The notes under the pieces: generated by a model
Told to the model about the DNA's origin: nothing
Seen by the model: only the letters and a program-made list of their open reading frames with translations
Databases searched by the model: none
Translations under genes and position numbers: made by a program
Part shown: in pieces, positions 11,101 through 21,876 of the stretch
Position numbering within the stretch: position 1 is the first letter of the stretch
How the letters are laid out: the number at the start of each line of letters is the position of its first letter
Assembly (NCBI GenBank): GCA_963969345.1
Contig: OZ017767.1
Span: 992,001-1,056,000 of the forward strand
DNA: 64,000 bases
DNA from: Turbatrix aceti
Lineage: Eukaryota > Nematoda > Chromadorea > Rhabditida > Panagrolaimidae
Direction of reading: 5' to 3'

Positions 11101-11628
11101 CATTTGGCACGAGTCTTATTCACTTCATGCTCAATAACGTCGTGATGTTCCTCTCATTCGTTGCCTTTGTCGAAGTCTTCGCGCTATCCTACCTCTATGG
11201 ATACGAGAACTTCTGCCGTGACATTGAAACCATGATTGGATGGCGTCCCACTTTTATCCACTACATTGAGGTATCGACATATAAGTTCATTGCACCTCTT
11301 ATTCTAGTTTCCTGTGTTTTTCTTACAATTTTTTCCCTGGTAAGGAATCTTTTCATTGGCACCTACCAAAAACAGACTGATGCTGTATCGAAACTTACAA
11401 TTTTAATGTCATTCTTGATGTAAGGTTTTTTCTTTTACTGCTGCATTAAAGTTGTTTTCTTTCAGACTAATTCCTATTTTTGTTTGCATCCAGCTCTACA
11501 AGTTACGTAAGGAGAATCGAAAGTTCAGTATCCTCATTACACCTACGACTAATTGGGGTCGATGTCAGCCCGTCATTCAGGAAGAAGCTTTTGTTAACAC
11601 TAATACGGAAATGAAGTCAATGTGTTGA
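8139..11628 (+). CDS. Divergent SLC6-type transporter-like protein, gene 4, first intron/exon 2 border hit by a transposon
   Basis: Exons: 8139-8177 (MEQIHLAQGTTEH), then 9553-9781, 9833-10696, 10744-10925, 10971-11419 and 11466-11628. The last five match genes 5-7 in size except the final exon (163 bases here; 154, 154 and 169 there). The membrane core is intact: TM1 GYSLGFVN, TM2 GVPIMMIETVVGQY, SYNSFNNN, YGYENFCRDIETMIGWRP. A 1.3-kb inverted-repeat element lies between the intron 1 acceptor (8218-8219) and exon 2, so normal splicing of exon 1 to exon 2 should fail. Its right end supplies an in-frame ATG at 9508 that adds 15 residues to exon 2. A product of about 623 aa from ATG 9508 is therefore possible. 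It is unclear whether that form is expressed. Substrate unknown. Confidence 0.8.
8549..8787 (-). repeat. Minisatellite of six 30-bp palindrome-ended units (left arm)
   Basis: Six copies of a 30-base unit that on this strand starts GTTGCA and ends TGCAAC, so each can fold into a 6-bp stem with a loop containing CTACGGCCTGTCTCAGAA. Unit spacers are 9, 9, 7, 26 and 7 bases. The array follows a tRNA-like head and mirrors the array at 9039-9236. Confidence 0.85.
8793..8870 (-). repeat. tRNA-like head (degenerate, SINE-type), minus copy
   Basis: On the minus strand it shows an A-box-like TGGCTCAGCGCGTAGAGCG and a B-box-like GGGTTCGATCCCC, the internal RNA polymerase III promoter elements of tRNA genes. 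The acceptor and anticodon stems do not pair, so this is not a working tRNA but resembles a tRNA-derived SINE head. Confidence 0.7.
8960..9035 (+). repeat. tRNA-like head (degenerate, SINE-type), plus copy
   Basis: Mirror copy of the head at 8793-8870, with the same A-box-like and B-box-like stretches and a few differences (including CCCTTTTT for CACTTTTT). The two heads face away from each other from a centre near 8915, so any pol III transcription would run outward through the minisatellites. Confidence 0.7.
9039..9236 (+). repeat. Minisatellite of five 30-bp palindrome-ended units (right arm)
   Basis: Five copies of the unit starting GTTGCA and ending TGCAAC (some with TACAAC), following the plus-strand tRNA-like head. 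It mirrors the six-unit left array, including the 26-base long spacer with its GAGATAGCGTC core. Confidence 0.85.
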
Positions 11629-12995
11629 TTTGTTTTTTATATTTGCACAAGAAATGATAAACCTTCTTCTGTCGCAATCAGATAACGTTTTCCCCCTCAT
11701 CGGCAGATCCTGTCCACCCCCCCCCCCGCCGTTAAACAAAACTTGGCCCCCCACACGCAATATAGCCGAATGGTAGCGCAAACAGTCACAAACAACGCGA
11801 AATACAAACACATCAAAATATGCCTTACGTTTTCGTTATCAGACTAATTGACAGTTTTGTAAACGTTTTTTCATCGAATTTTTTAACGCACTGCTGAACT
11901 CACAACAGAACAAGAAATTTTCGCCTGAAAAATACCAAAAATTGCGTGTGCGCCGAAAGCTTACGCCTGCTTTTTGCATTTCATAGACAACGAGTCCAGA
12001 AAAGTATGGGAAACTAGCCGTTTGGTTCCCAAACACTTTCTGCTCTCAAAGTCGCCGGCCCTCGAAAGACCTATTTTTTCATGGGAGTCCTCGGGGATTT
12101 TTTTGGTACTTTTAAAAAAGTACATGTTCATGCAAAAAATGTCCAAAAGCGCACTCATTTTATTAATTTTATAAAATTAAGGGTACCGAAAGTTTCGAGT
12201 CCGGGTCGAGTTTTATGGTCGGGTACCCGAAAACCCGATAAAAAACACAAATGGTCTTGAAAATTTCAATTGTCTTACAAAAAATCTTGAGATATTTTAC
12301 ATTTTTCCGCTCATACGCTTATATGTAAATGCGAAAATTTAGAATATGTGCAAAAAACTTTTTTTTCTTAAAAAATACAGGTTTTGTGCTCAAAAATTTC
12401 GGGTTCGGGTCCGGTTTTCGGGTCGGGTACCCAAAATTTTCGGGTCCGGAACTTGTGTTCGGGTCGGCTACCTGAACTTTCCGGATCCGGGTTTGGTCTT
12501 TGGGTCGCATACCCGACATTTTCGAGTACCCTGCTAATAAAGGCGTTATTTTAAGCGGGAACGCGTATTTTCAAAAATTCCGTGGGGGATTTTCCCGTAA
12601 TAGATGGCAATCCCGGGATATTTCCCATGAGAACCGGCTGTTCGCTGTCGGAGTTCTGTCCTTCCAATTCCACAACGGAGTTGGACCACGCGAGAACAGA
12701 ACACGATATTGTTGTTAGGAAGACACACAAGATGGATAGTAGCGTTTATTGAGAACTCCGGAGAAAACAACCGCACGCTACATCTTGGGAAAACAAAAAC
12801 AATGAATAGGGAAAAACGTAGGTACGACGATGAAAAGAGAGACGCGTTCGGGACGTAACGCCAAGCGTTCCCAAACTCGGGAAGAATTCCCGACATTCGC
12901 CACCCTGATGCAAATTCACCCAGCTCAGAAAACACAAAAAAGCCTCCTACACTGTTGCTTTTGTTTTTGTTGCAACTGCATTCGGTACTTACGCC
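11629..12995. repeat. Intergenic block duplicated along the array (after gene 4)
   Basis: No gene. A run of 11 C lies near 11717. From about 12000 to 12630 the sequence is almost the same as 15540-16200, and part recurs at 19010-19090, showing that the duplicated unit includes this spacer. Inside it, 12180-12540 is rich in CGGGTACCCGA and TCGGGT units, the dispersed GC-rich repeat also found in intron 2 of gene 2. The part from 12640 to 12940 is specific to this spacer, and the leader of gene 5 follows. Confidence 0.7.
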
Positions 12996-15143
12996 ATGAA
13001 CTTTCAGGCTTCGAGTTCCGAACCGGTAAGTTTGTATCATTTCGACGTTGTCAACGAATAAGCTTTTAGGGATCTTCTGATACTGTGGAGGAGATTAAAA
13101 TCGATGATCTTGTCGTCATATCTCCCCAATTTACAAAGATAGCGGAACCGCAGCCGGCATCTGATTATGATACAGAAATAGGACTTCCAACTGCTTCTTT
13201 TGTCCGGCAAATTTTTGGTAAATTCGCACTCATCGGTTACTCCCTAGGATTTGTAAACACTATGGTGCTTCCAAATTTGTTTATTACACAAGGTCGGGGT
13301 GAGTTCCACAGTTTTCATCGTTTGATTCAATTAATTTTGTGTCATTCAGCAGCATACTTTTTTCCCTTAATTGTATGTTACATGCTCGTCGGAGTTCCCA
13401 TTATGATGATCGAAACCGTGGTAGGCCAGTACTCTGGTTTGCATCCCAACGTCGTCTTCTCCCGTATCTCGCCTATTCTAAACAGTGTCGGAGGCATGTT
13501 TTCAATGGCTGCATTCTACAGAGCGACTTTCTTCATGCCATTCACCGCTTGGATTCTATTCGCATTGTCAAGTTTTTTCTTGTTTTCCCCTCTGCCACGG
13601 GACACCTGCTATTCTTCATCTTGCATTCATTTCGCAGACATTGACCGATGTTCACCGTACTGGATAGACGAAGATATCGTAAGCGTGTGGAACATCCCCA
13701 AAGAATGTCGGAACTTGACGTTAAACTTATTCAATTCCACAAACCTCATAAGGATAGGCGTTTTTACTAATTTTATTGATCATTATGTATTCAATCCTGA
13801 TACGGCTCAAACATCGGGTCTGGTAATCGGAATTCACTTTGGACTTTGGGTCTTGCTAGCTTTCATTGTTGTCATGGTGCCAAAGAAAATTCGCCAGATC
13901 TCGTCGGTTGTAGGTGTCATAGCTCTATCCATTACAATCATAATATTTCTCTACACCCTGAGTAAAGGCATAGTGCACCCGAAGCTCTTTAATCCCGATT
14001 GGTCTTTTCTTAAGAAACCTGCTGTCTGGGTACTTGCTGCACTTACAACGCTCTTCTCACTCAGCTTGTGCGACGGCGGAGTCATTCGATTGACGTCGTA
14101 CAACTCGTTCAACAACAACATAATGCTGGACGCCCTGCTTACATGCGGTACTGATTTCGTCATCTCGGGAATGCACATCTATATCGTCAATGCTGCTATG
14201 TCGCTTGTAATTTGTAAGTTAAATTTGTTTCAGTTTTTGCAATTTTAGTAACGTTTTTAGCCGAATTCTATCCGGGCGTCAAAGATGTAAGCAAGATTCA
14301 GCAGTCACTGATGTGGAGCAAAGATGCCTATTTTCTTTGCAGCTTTGGTGAATTTGCCCTTCGTGTCTCTCGGCCTTGGGTAGGGGTTACGGTAATTCTG
14401 CTCTACTACCTCAGCCTTGCCACGCTAATGTTCCAAAGTGTTGTAAGTTGACAGCTTCCATGCTATCATTGACATATCTCTTTTTTAATTTCAGTTAGTA
14501 TCGTACGAATCCCTACTCACAGCGCTGTTAATCCGCTGGAAGCTCAAAAACAGAATATCTTGCGCGGTGTTTACCATTGGCATCTGTTGCTGTTCCGCAT
14601 TTTTTTGTACTTTTCTCGTCGTTCCATTTGGCTCCAGTCTTATCCACTTCATGCTCAACAACGTCGTGTTGTTCCTCTCATTCGTTGCCTTTGTCGAAGT
14701 CTTCGCGCTATCCTACCTCTATGGATACGAGAACTTCTGCCGTGACATTGAAACCATGATTGGATGGCGTCCCACTTTTATCCACTACATTGAGATATCA
14801 ACATATAAGTTCATTGCACCGCTTATTCTCGCTTCCAGTGTTGTTTTTGCAACCTATTCTGTATTAGGGAATCTTTTTATCGGCACCTACCAAAATCGGA
14901 TTGATGCTGCATCGAAACTTACAATTTTAATGTCATTCTTGATGTAAGTTTTTTTCTTTTACTGCTGCATTAAAGTTGTTTTCTTTTAGACTAATTCCTA
15001 TTTTTGTTTGCATCCAGCTCTACAAGTTACGTAAGGAGAATCGAAAGTTTCGTATCCTCATTACACCTACGAGTAATTGGGGCCAATATCAACCCGTCAT
15101 TCAGGAAGAAGCTGTTGTTAACTCTAAATCGGAAATGAAGTAA
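12996..15143 (+). CDS. Divergent SLC6-type transporter-like protein, gene 5 of array
   Basis: Complete six-exon gene: 12996-13025, 13070-13298, 13350-14213, 14261-14442, 14495-14943 and 14990-15143. The phases agree and give 635 aa, a normal SLC6 length. The start is MNFQASSSEP in a 30-base first exon. The tail has DLVVISP at the place of the KSP motif in other copies. TM1 runs about residues 60-85 with the ion-site Asn at about 73 (GYSLGFVN). Then come TM2, a TM3 with a Phe where classic members have the substrate Tyr, loop 2 with cysteines (DTCYSSSC, DRC) and N-glycosylation NLT, SYNSFNNN, and YGYENFCRDIETMIGWRP. The 51-base intron 2 has no stop and is a multiple of three. It is most similar to gene 6 at the N-terminus. 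Substrate unknown. Confidence 0.9.
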
Positions 15144-16309
15144 ATGTATTGATTGGTTTTTTATGTATAAATGATAAACTACTCCGAAATTCACGTCGGC
15201 ATTCGTCGACAGAGGTAGAAGCAACGTGGAGCAAGCTGTCAACCTGCTAAAAACCCCCGATTGAAACATGACTCATTATGTACGTAAAAATGAAATCTTT
15301 TATTTGTTGTGTATATTTTTGATGTCATTTTACGTTGTTTTTTTCTTTTTTATGCGTAGTCCAAGAAAACCCAAAAAGCCCCAAAACCTCACCAGGGCGG
15401 ATGGAGCGTCACCGAGTTGCTGGAGTTGTCTTGCTGATGTTTTCGGACTCAAACGATGCCACCAAACTTCTGTCGCTGCGATCCGGCTAACTAAATGTTG
15501 TTGCCGCGCCCGAATGTCTTTGTTCGCTCGGCTCGAACGTACCAGAAAAGTATGGGAAACTATTTACACTTTGCCGTTTGGTTCCCAAACACTTTCTGCT
15601 CTCAAAGTCGCCGGCCCTCGAAAGACCTATTTTTTCATGGGAGTCCTCCGGGATTTTTTTGGTACTTTTAAAAAAGTACATGTTCATGCAAAAAATGTCC
15701 AAAAACGCACTCATTTTATTAATTTTATAAAATTAAGGGTACCGAAAGTTTCGAGTCCGGGTCGAGTTTTATGAACGGGTACCCGAAAACCCGATAAAAA
15801 ACACAAATGGTCTTGAAAATTTCAATTGTCTTACAAAAAATCTTGAGATATTTTACAGTTTTCCGCTTATATGCTTATATGTAAATGCGAAAATTTAGAA
15901 TATGTGCAAAAAAAAATTTTTTCTTAAAAAATACAGGTTTTGTGCTCAAAAATTTGGGGTTCGGGTCCGGTTTTCCGGTCAGGTACCAAAAATTTTCGGG
16001 TCCGGATCTTGTGTTCGGGTCGGCTACCTGAATTTTCCGGGTCCGGGTTGGGTCTTCGGGTCGAATACCCGACAGTTTCAAATACCCTGCTAATAACGGC
16101 GTTATTTTAAGCGGGAACGCGTATTTTCAAAAATTCCGTGGGGAATTTTTCCGTAATAGATGGGAATCCCGGGATATTTCCCATGAGAATCCGCTCTTCG
16201 CCTCACTGACGCAAATTCACTCAGCGTACTACTTTTTATTTCGCAATACTCTTTGTCTACTACTTTGTATTTCGTCTTGCAAGTTGCAACTGCATTCAGT
16301 ACTTACGCC
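15144..16309. repeat. Intergenic block duplicated along the array (after gene 5)
   Basis: No gene. 15540-16200 repeats the block at 12000-12630, with the CGGGTACCCGA-type units at 15737-16090. 15290-15400 and 15360-15600 recur after gene 6. The end (16250-16309) is the conserved leader of gene 6 with TTCAG 11 bases before the ATG. Confidence 0.7.
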
Positions 16310-18455
16310 ATGAACTTTCAGGCTTCGAGTTCCGAACCGGTAAGTTTATATCATTTCGACGTTGTCAACGAATAAGCTTTTAGGGATCTTCTGATATTGT
16401 GGAGGAGATTAAAATCGATGATCTTGTCGTCATATCTCCCCAATTTACAAAGATAGCCGAACCGCAGCCGGCATCTGATTATGATACAGAAATAGGACTT
16501 TCAACTGTGTCTTTTGTCCGGCAAATTTTTGGGAAATTCGCACTCATCGGTTACTCCCTAGGATTTGTAAACACTATGGTGCTTCCAAATTTGTTTATTA
16601 CACAAGGTCGGGGTGAGTTCCACAGTTTTCATCGTTTGATTCAATTAATTTTGTGTCATTCAGCAGCATACTTTTTCCCCTTAATTGTATGTTACACGCT
16701 TGTCGGAGTTCCCATTATGATGATCGAAACCGTGGTAGGCCAGTACTCTGGATTGCACCCCAACGTCGTCTTCTCCCGTATCTCGCCTATTCTAAACAGC
16801 ATCGGGGGCATGTTTTCTATGGCTGCATTCTACAGAGCGACTTTCTTCATGCCATTCACCGCTTGGATTCTATTCGCATTGTCAAGTTTTTTCTTGTTTT
16901 CCCCTCTGCCACAGGACACCTGCTATTCTTCCCCTTGCATTCATTTCGCAGACATTGATCGATGTTCACCGCACTGGATAGACGAAGATATCGTAAACGT
17001 GTGGAACATCCCCAAAGAATGTCGGAATTTGACGTTAAAAATGTTCGATTCCAAAAACCTGGTGCGGATTGGCGTTTTTACCGATTTTCTTGATCACTAC
17101 ATATTCAATCATGATACGGCTCAAACATCAAGTCTTGCAATCGGAATTCACTTTGGACTTTGGGTATTGCTAGCTTTCATTGTGGTCACAGTTCCAAAAA
17201 AGATTCGCCTAATCTCATCCGCTGTAGGCATTATAGCTCTATCCATTACAATCATAATATTTCTCTACACCCTGAGTAAAGGCATAGTGCACCCGAAGCT
17301 CTTTAATCCCGATTGGTCTTTTCTTAAGAAACCTGTTGTCTGGGTACTTGCTGCACTTACAACGCTCTTATCGCTCAGCTTGTGCGACGGCGGAGTCATT
17401 CGATTGACGTCGTACAACTCGTTCAACAACAACATAATGCTAGACGCCCTGCTTACATGCGGTACTGATTTCGTAATCTCGGGAATGCACATCTATATCG
17501 TCAATGCTGCTATGTCGCTTGTAATTTGTTAGTTGAATTTGTTTCAGTTTTTGCAACATTAGTAGCGTTTTTAGCCGACTTCTATCCGGGCGTCAAAGAT
17601 GTCAGCAAGATTCAGCAGTTACTGATGTGGAGCAAAGATGCCTATTTTCTCTGCAGCTTTGGTGAATTTGCCCTTCGTGTCTCTCGGCCTTGGGTAGGGA
17701 TCACGATGGTAGTACTCTACTACCTGTGCCTTGCCATGCTAATGTTCCAAAGTGTTGTAAGTTGACAGCTTTCATGCTATCATCGACATATCTTTTTTTA
17801 ATTTCAGTTAGTGTCCTACGAATCCCTACTCACAGCGCTGTTAATCCGCTGGAAGCTCAAAAACAGAGTATCTTGCGCGGTGTTTACCATTGGCATCTGT
17901 TTCTGTTCCGCATTTTTTTGCACTTTTCTCGTCGTTCCAATTGGCACGAGTCTTATTCACTTCATGCTCAATAACGTCGTGATGTTCCTCTCATTCGTTG
18001 CCTTTGTCGAAGTCTTCGCGCTATCCTACCTCTATGGATACGAGAACTTCTGCCGTGACATTGAAACCATGATTGGATGGCGTCCCACTTTTATCCACTA
18101 CATTGAGGTATCGACATATAAGTTCATTGCACCGCTTATTCTAGTTTCCTGTGTTTTTCTTACAATTTTTACCCTGGTAAGGAATCTTTTCATCGGCACC
18201 CACCAAAAACGAACTGATGCTGCTTCGAAGCTTACGATTTTAATATCCTGCTTGATGTAATTTTTTTGTTTTTACGCTGCATTACAGTTGATTTTTTTCA
18301 GGCTTGTTCCTATTTTCATTTGCATTCAGCTCTACAAGTTACGTAAGGAGAATCGAAAGTTTCGTATCCTCATTACACCTACGAGTAATTGGGGCCAATA
18401 TCAACCCGTCATTCTGGAAGAAGCTGTTGTTAACTCTAAATCGGAAATGAAGTAA
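16310..18455 (+). CDS. Divergent SLC6-type transporter-like protein, gene 6 of array (mosaic copy)
   Basis: Six exons in phase: 16310-16339, 16384-16612, 16664-17527, 17575-17756, 17808-18256 and 18302-18455, giving 635 aa. The start is MNFQASSSEP as in gene 5. Family marks are the same as in gene 5. The protein is a patchwork: up to the loop 2 glycosylation site it follows gene 5, then KMFDSKNLVRIG through RLISSAVGII follows gene 4, and SKGIVHPKLFNPDW follows gene 5 again. Intron 3 uses donor GTTAGT where genes 4, 5 and 7 have GTAAGT. If unspliced, the product stops after about 375 residues of this reading. Substrate unknown. Confidence 0.88.
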
Positions 18456-19543
18456 ATGTATTGATTGGTTTTTTATGTATAAATGATAAACTACTCCGAA
18501 ATTCACGTCGGCATTCGTCGACAGAGGTAGACGCAACGTGAAGCAAGCTGTGAACCTGCTAAAAACCCACGATTAAAACATGACTCACTATGTATGTATA
18601 TGTCTATGTTCCTGGTGGTAAATAAATAAAAATGAAATCTTTTATTTGTTGTGTATATTTTTGATGTCATTTTACGTTGTTTTTTTATTTTTTATGCGTA
18701 TTGTTGTAAATTTTATCATTAATAAAGACGCGAGCGTTAGTTCAACGGCGGCTAGAACTATATTCGAAACAGCATCAACGTTTTGTGACATTTTTAAAAT
18801 ACCGTCTCTATTTATTTTTTATTCCCCACGAGTCCAAGAAAACCCAAAAAGCCCCAAAAACTCACCAAGGAGAACGGAGCGTCGCAGAGTTGCTGGAGTT
18901 GTCTTGCTGATGTTTTCAGACTCAAACGATGCAAACTTCTGTCTCTGCGATCCGGCCAACTAAACGTTGTTGCCGCGCCCGAATGTCTTTGTTCGCTCGG
19001 GTCGAACGTACCAGAAAAGTATGGGAAACTATTTACACTTTGCCGTTTGGTTCTCAAACACTTTCTGCTCCCAAAGTCGCCGGCCCTCTAATGATGGATG
19101 GACTTTATTCAGGTGCCTAAAAAAAAGTATAAAAACATGACAGTGCCTGTAACACGGCATAATGATAAAACGAAGGACATAATGAAGAAATAGGAGGACC
19201 CGCAACGAGAAGCGAGTGGCATTTTAACGTTCGCTTCGAAAGACGAACGCGTGCGCCGCATTGTAACAGCGCTTCGAAGCGATCGCTGCCAGAATTAAAG
19301 AAACGTGCGCGTTTTTTTCTTTTTTTGCGCCAATTTCCGGCTAGTCTATTTCTTTTGCTACAAGACCTTTTTTTTATAAAAAAACACTATGGGAATGAGT
19401 ACATGCCAAACCCATAGAATAAAGCCATTATTTCAATCATGCAAATCCACCCCCTGACGACGAAATGTGATTTCACCGTCATCATTTCTCAGTATACTAA
19501 ATACTTTGTATTTCGTCTTGCAACTGCATTCAGTACTCACGCC
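18456..19543. repeat. Intergenic block after gene 6
   Basis: No gene. 18640-19090 shares pieces with the spacer after gene 5 but has extra sequence near 18700-18830 and ends at CGGCCCTC, after which a different sequence follows. 19200-19290 has small GC-rich inverted repeats around GTTCGCTTCGAA. 19480-19543 is the conserved leader of gene 7. Confidence 0.6.
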
Positions 19544-21705
19544 ATGGACTCTCAGCCTCCGAGTACGGAACCGGTAAGTTTGTATCATTTCGACTTTGTC
19601 AACGAATAAGCTTTTAGGTATCTTCTAATTCTATAGAAGAGATAAAGATTGAAGATGTCCTTGTCAAATCTCCCAAATTTACAATCATATCCGAACCGCA
19701 GCCGGCATCTGATTATGATATAGAAGTCGACCTTCCGTCTTCGTCCTTGGTCCAGCATATTTTCGGAAAACTCGCACTCATCGGTTACTCCCTAGGATTT
19801 GTAAACACTATGGTGCTTCCAAATTTGTTTATTACACAAGGTCGGGGTGAGTTCCAAAGTTTTCATCGTTTGATTCAATTAATTTTGTGTCATTCAGCGG
19901 CATACTTTTTCCCCTTAATTGTATGTTACACGCTTGTCGGAGTTCCCATTATGATGATCGAAACCGTGGTAGGCCAGTACTCTGGTTTGCATCCCAACGT
20001 CGTCTTCTCCCGTATCTCGCCTATTCTAAACAGCGTCGGAGGCATGTTTTCCATGGCTTCATTTTACAGAGCAACTTTCTTCATGCCATTCACCGCTTGG
20101 ATTCTATTTGCATTGTTAAATTTCTTCGTGTTTTCACCTCTGCCACGGGACACCTGCTATTCGTCCTCTTGCATTCATTTCGCAGACATTGATCGATGTT
20201 CACCGTACTGGATAGACGAAAAGAGCGTAAACATGTGGCGCATTCCTAAAGAATGTCGGAATTTGACGCTAAAAATGTTCGATTCCAAAAACCTGGTGCG
20301 GATTGGCGTTTTTACCGATTTTCTTGATCACTACATATTCAATCATGATACGGCTCAAACATCAAGTCTTGCAATCGGAATTCACTTTGGACTTTGGATC
20401 TTGCTAGCTTTCATTGTGGTCAGGGTGCCGAAGAAAATTCGCCAGATCTCGTCCGTTGTAGGTGTCATAGCTCTATCCATTACAATCATAATATTTCTCT
20501 ACACCTTGGGTAAAGGCATCGTGCACACGGAGCTCTTTCATCCCGATTGGTCTTTTCTTAAGAAACCTGTTGTCTGGGTACTTGCTGCACTTACAACGCT
20601 CTTATCGCTCAGCTTGTGCGACGGCGGAGTCATTCGATTGACGTCGTACAACTCGTTCAACAACAACATAATGCTAGACGCCCTGCTTACATGCGGTACT
20701 GATTTCGTAATCTCGGGAATGCACATCTATATCGTCAATGCTGCTATGTCGCTGGTAATTTGTAAGTTAAATTTGTTTCAGTTTTTGCAATTTTAGTAAC
20801 GTTTTTAGCCGAATTCTATCCGGGCGTCAAAGATGTCAGCAAGATTCAGCAGTTACTGATGTGGAGCAAAGATGCCTATTTTCTCTGCAGCTTTGGTGAA
20901 TTTGCCCTTCGTGTCTCTCGGCCTTGGGTAGGGATCACGATGGTAGTACTCTACTACCTGTGCCTTGCCATGCTAATGTTCCAAAGTGTTGTAAGTTGAC
21001 AGCTTTTAAGCGTTCGTCAACAAACAGTCCTGATAATTTCAGTTGGTGTCCCATGAATCCCTATTCAAAGCTCTGTGTCTTCGCTGGAAGATCAAAGACA
21101 AAGCAACTTGCGATTTGCTTGTCTATTGCATTTGCACATATTCCGCCTGTTTTTGCACTTTTCTTGTCGCTCCAATTGGCACGAGTCTTATCCACTTCAT
21201 GCTCAACAACGTCGTGATGTTCCTCTCATTCGTTGCCTTTGTCGAAGTCTTCGCGCTTTCCTACCTCTATGGATACGAGAACTTCTGCCGTGACATTGAA
21301 ACCATGATTGGATGGCGTCCCACTTTTATCCACTACATTGAGGTATCGACATATAAGTTCATTGCACCTCTTTTTCTAGTTTCCTGTGTTTTTCTTACAA
21401 TTGTTTCCCTGGTAATGAATCTTTTCATCGGCACCCACCAAAAACGAACTGATGCTGCTTCGAAGCTTACGATTTTAATATCCTGCTTGATGTAATTTTT
21501 TGTTTTTAACGCTGCATTACAGTTGATTTTTTTCAGGCTCGTTCCTATTTTCATTTGCATTCAGCTCTACAAGTTACGTAAGGAGAATCGAAAGTTCCGT
21601 ATCCTCATTACGCCTACGAGTAATTGGGGTCGATGTCATCCCGTCATTCAGGAAGATGCATTTGTTAACAGCAAAAATCGAACTGCAGAAGCTACAGTAG
21701 ATTGA
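19544..21705 (+). CDS. Divergent SLC6-type transporter-like protein, gene 7 of array
   Basis: Six exons in phase: 19544-19573, 19618-19846, 19898-20761, 20809-20990, 21043-21491 and 21537-21705, giving 640 aa. The start is MDSQPPSTEP, 30 bases as in its neighbours. The tail motif is DVLVKSP and TM1 is GYSLGFVN. Other marks are TM2 GVPIMMIETVVGQY, SYNSFNNN, and YGYENFCRDIETMIGWRP. Most of the first half is near-identical to gene 4. The TM5-TM6 region switches to gene 5-like KKIRQISSVVGVIAL. The TM9 exon is the most divergent of the four (KIKDKATCDLLVYCICTYSA). It keeps the uninterrupted first-intron acceptor that the transposon broke in gene 4. Substrate unknown. Confidence 0.9.
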
Positions 21706-21778
21706 ATTGTTTTTCATGCGAATATTATAAACGTTTTTTTTTCAAATGTGTATTATATTTATTTTTTTGATGAAACCA

Positions 21779-21810
21779 GAGATGGCAGATCAGAGCAGAT
21801 CTGCCATCTC
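21779..21810. terminator. Perfect 13-bp hairpin just after gene 7
   Basis: GAGATGGCAGATC and GATCTGCCATCTC form a perfect 13-bp stem around the loop AGAGCA, 74 bases after the gene 7 stop. It could act in 3' end formation or mRNA stability, or be a small MITE remnant. The role is not known. Confidence 0.5.
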
Positions 21811-21876
21811 CGGATAAAACTGCATCTCGCCAACCCGAGCTCGAAACAGGCCCGCAACATGCACGTTGTGTGGCGA

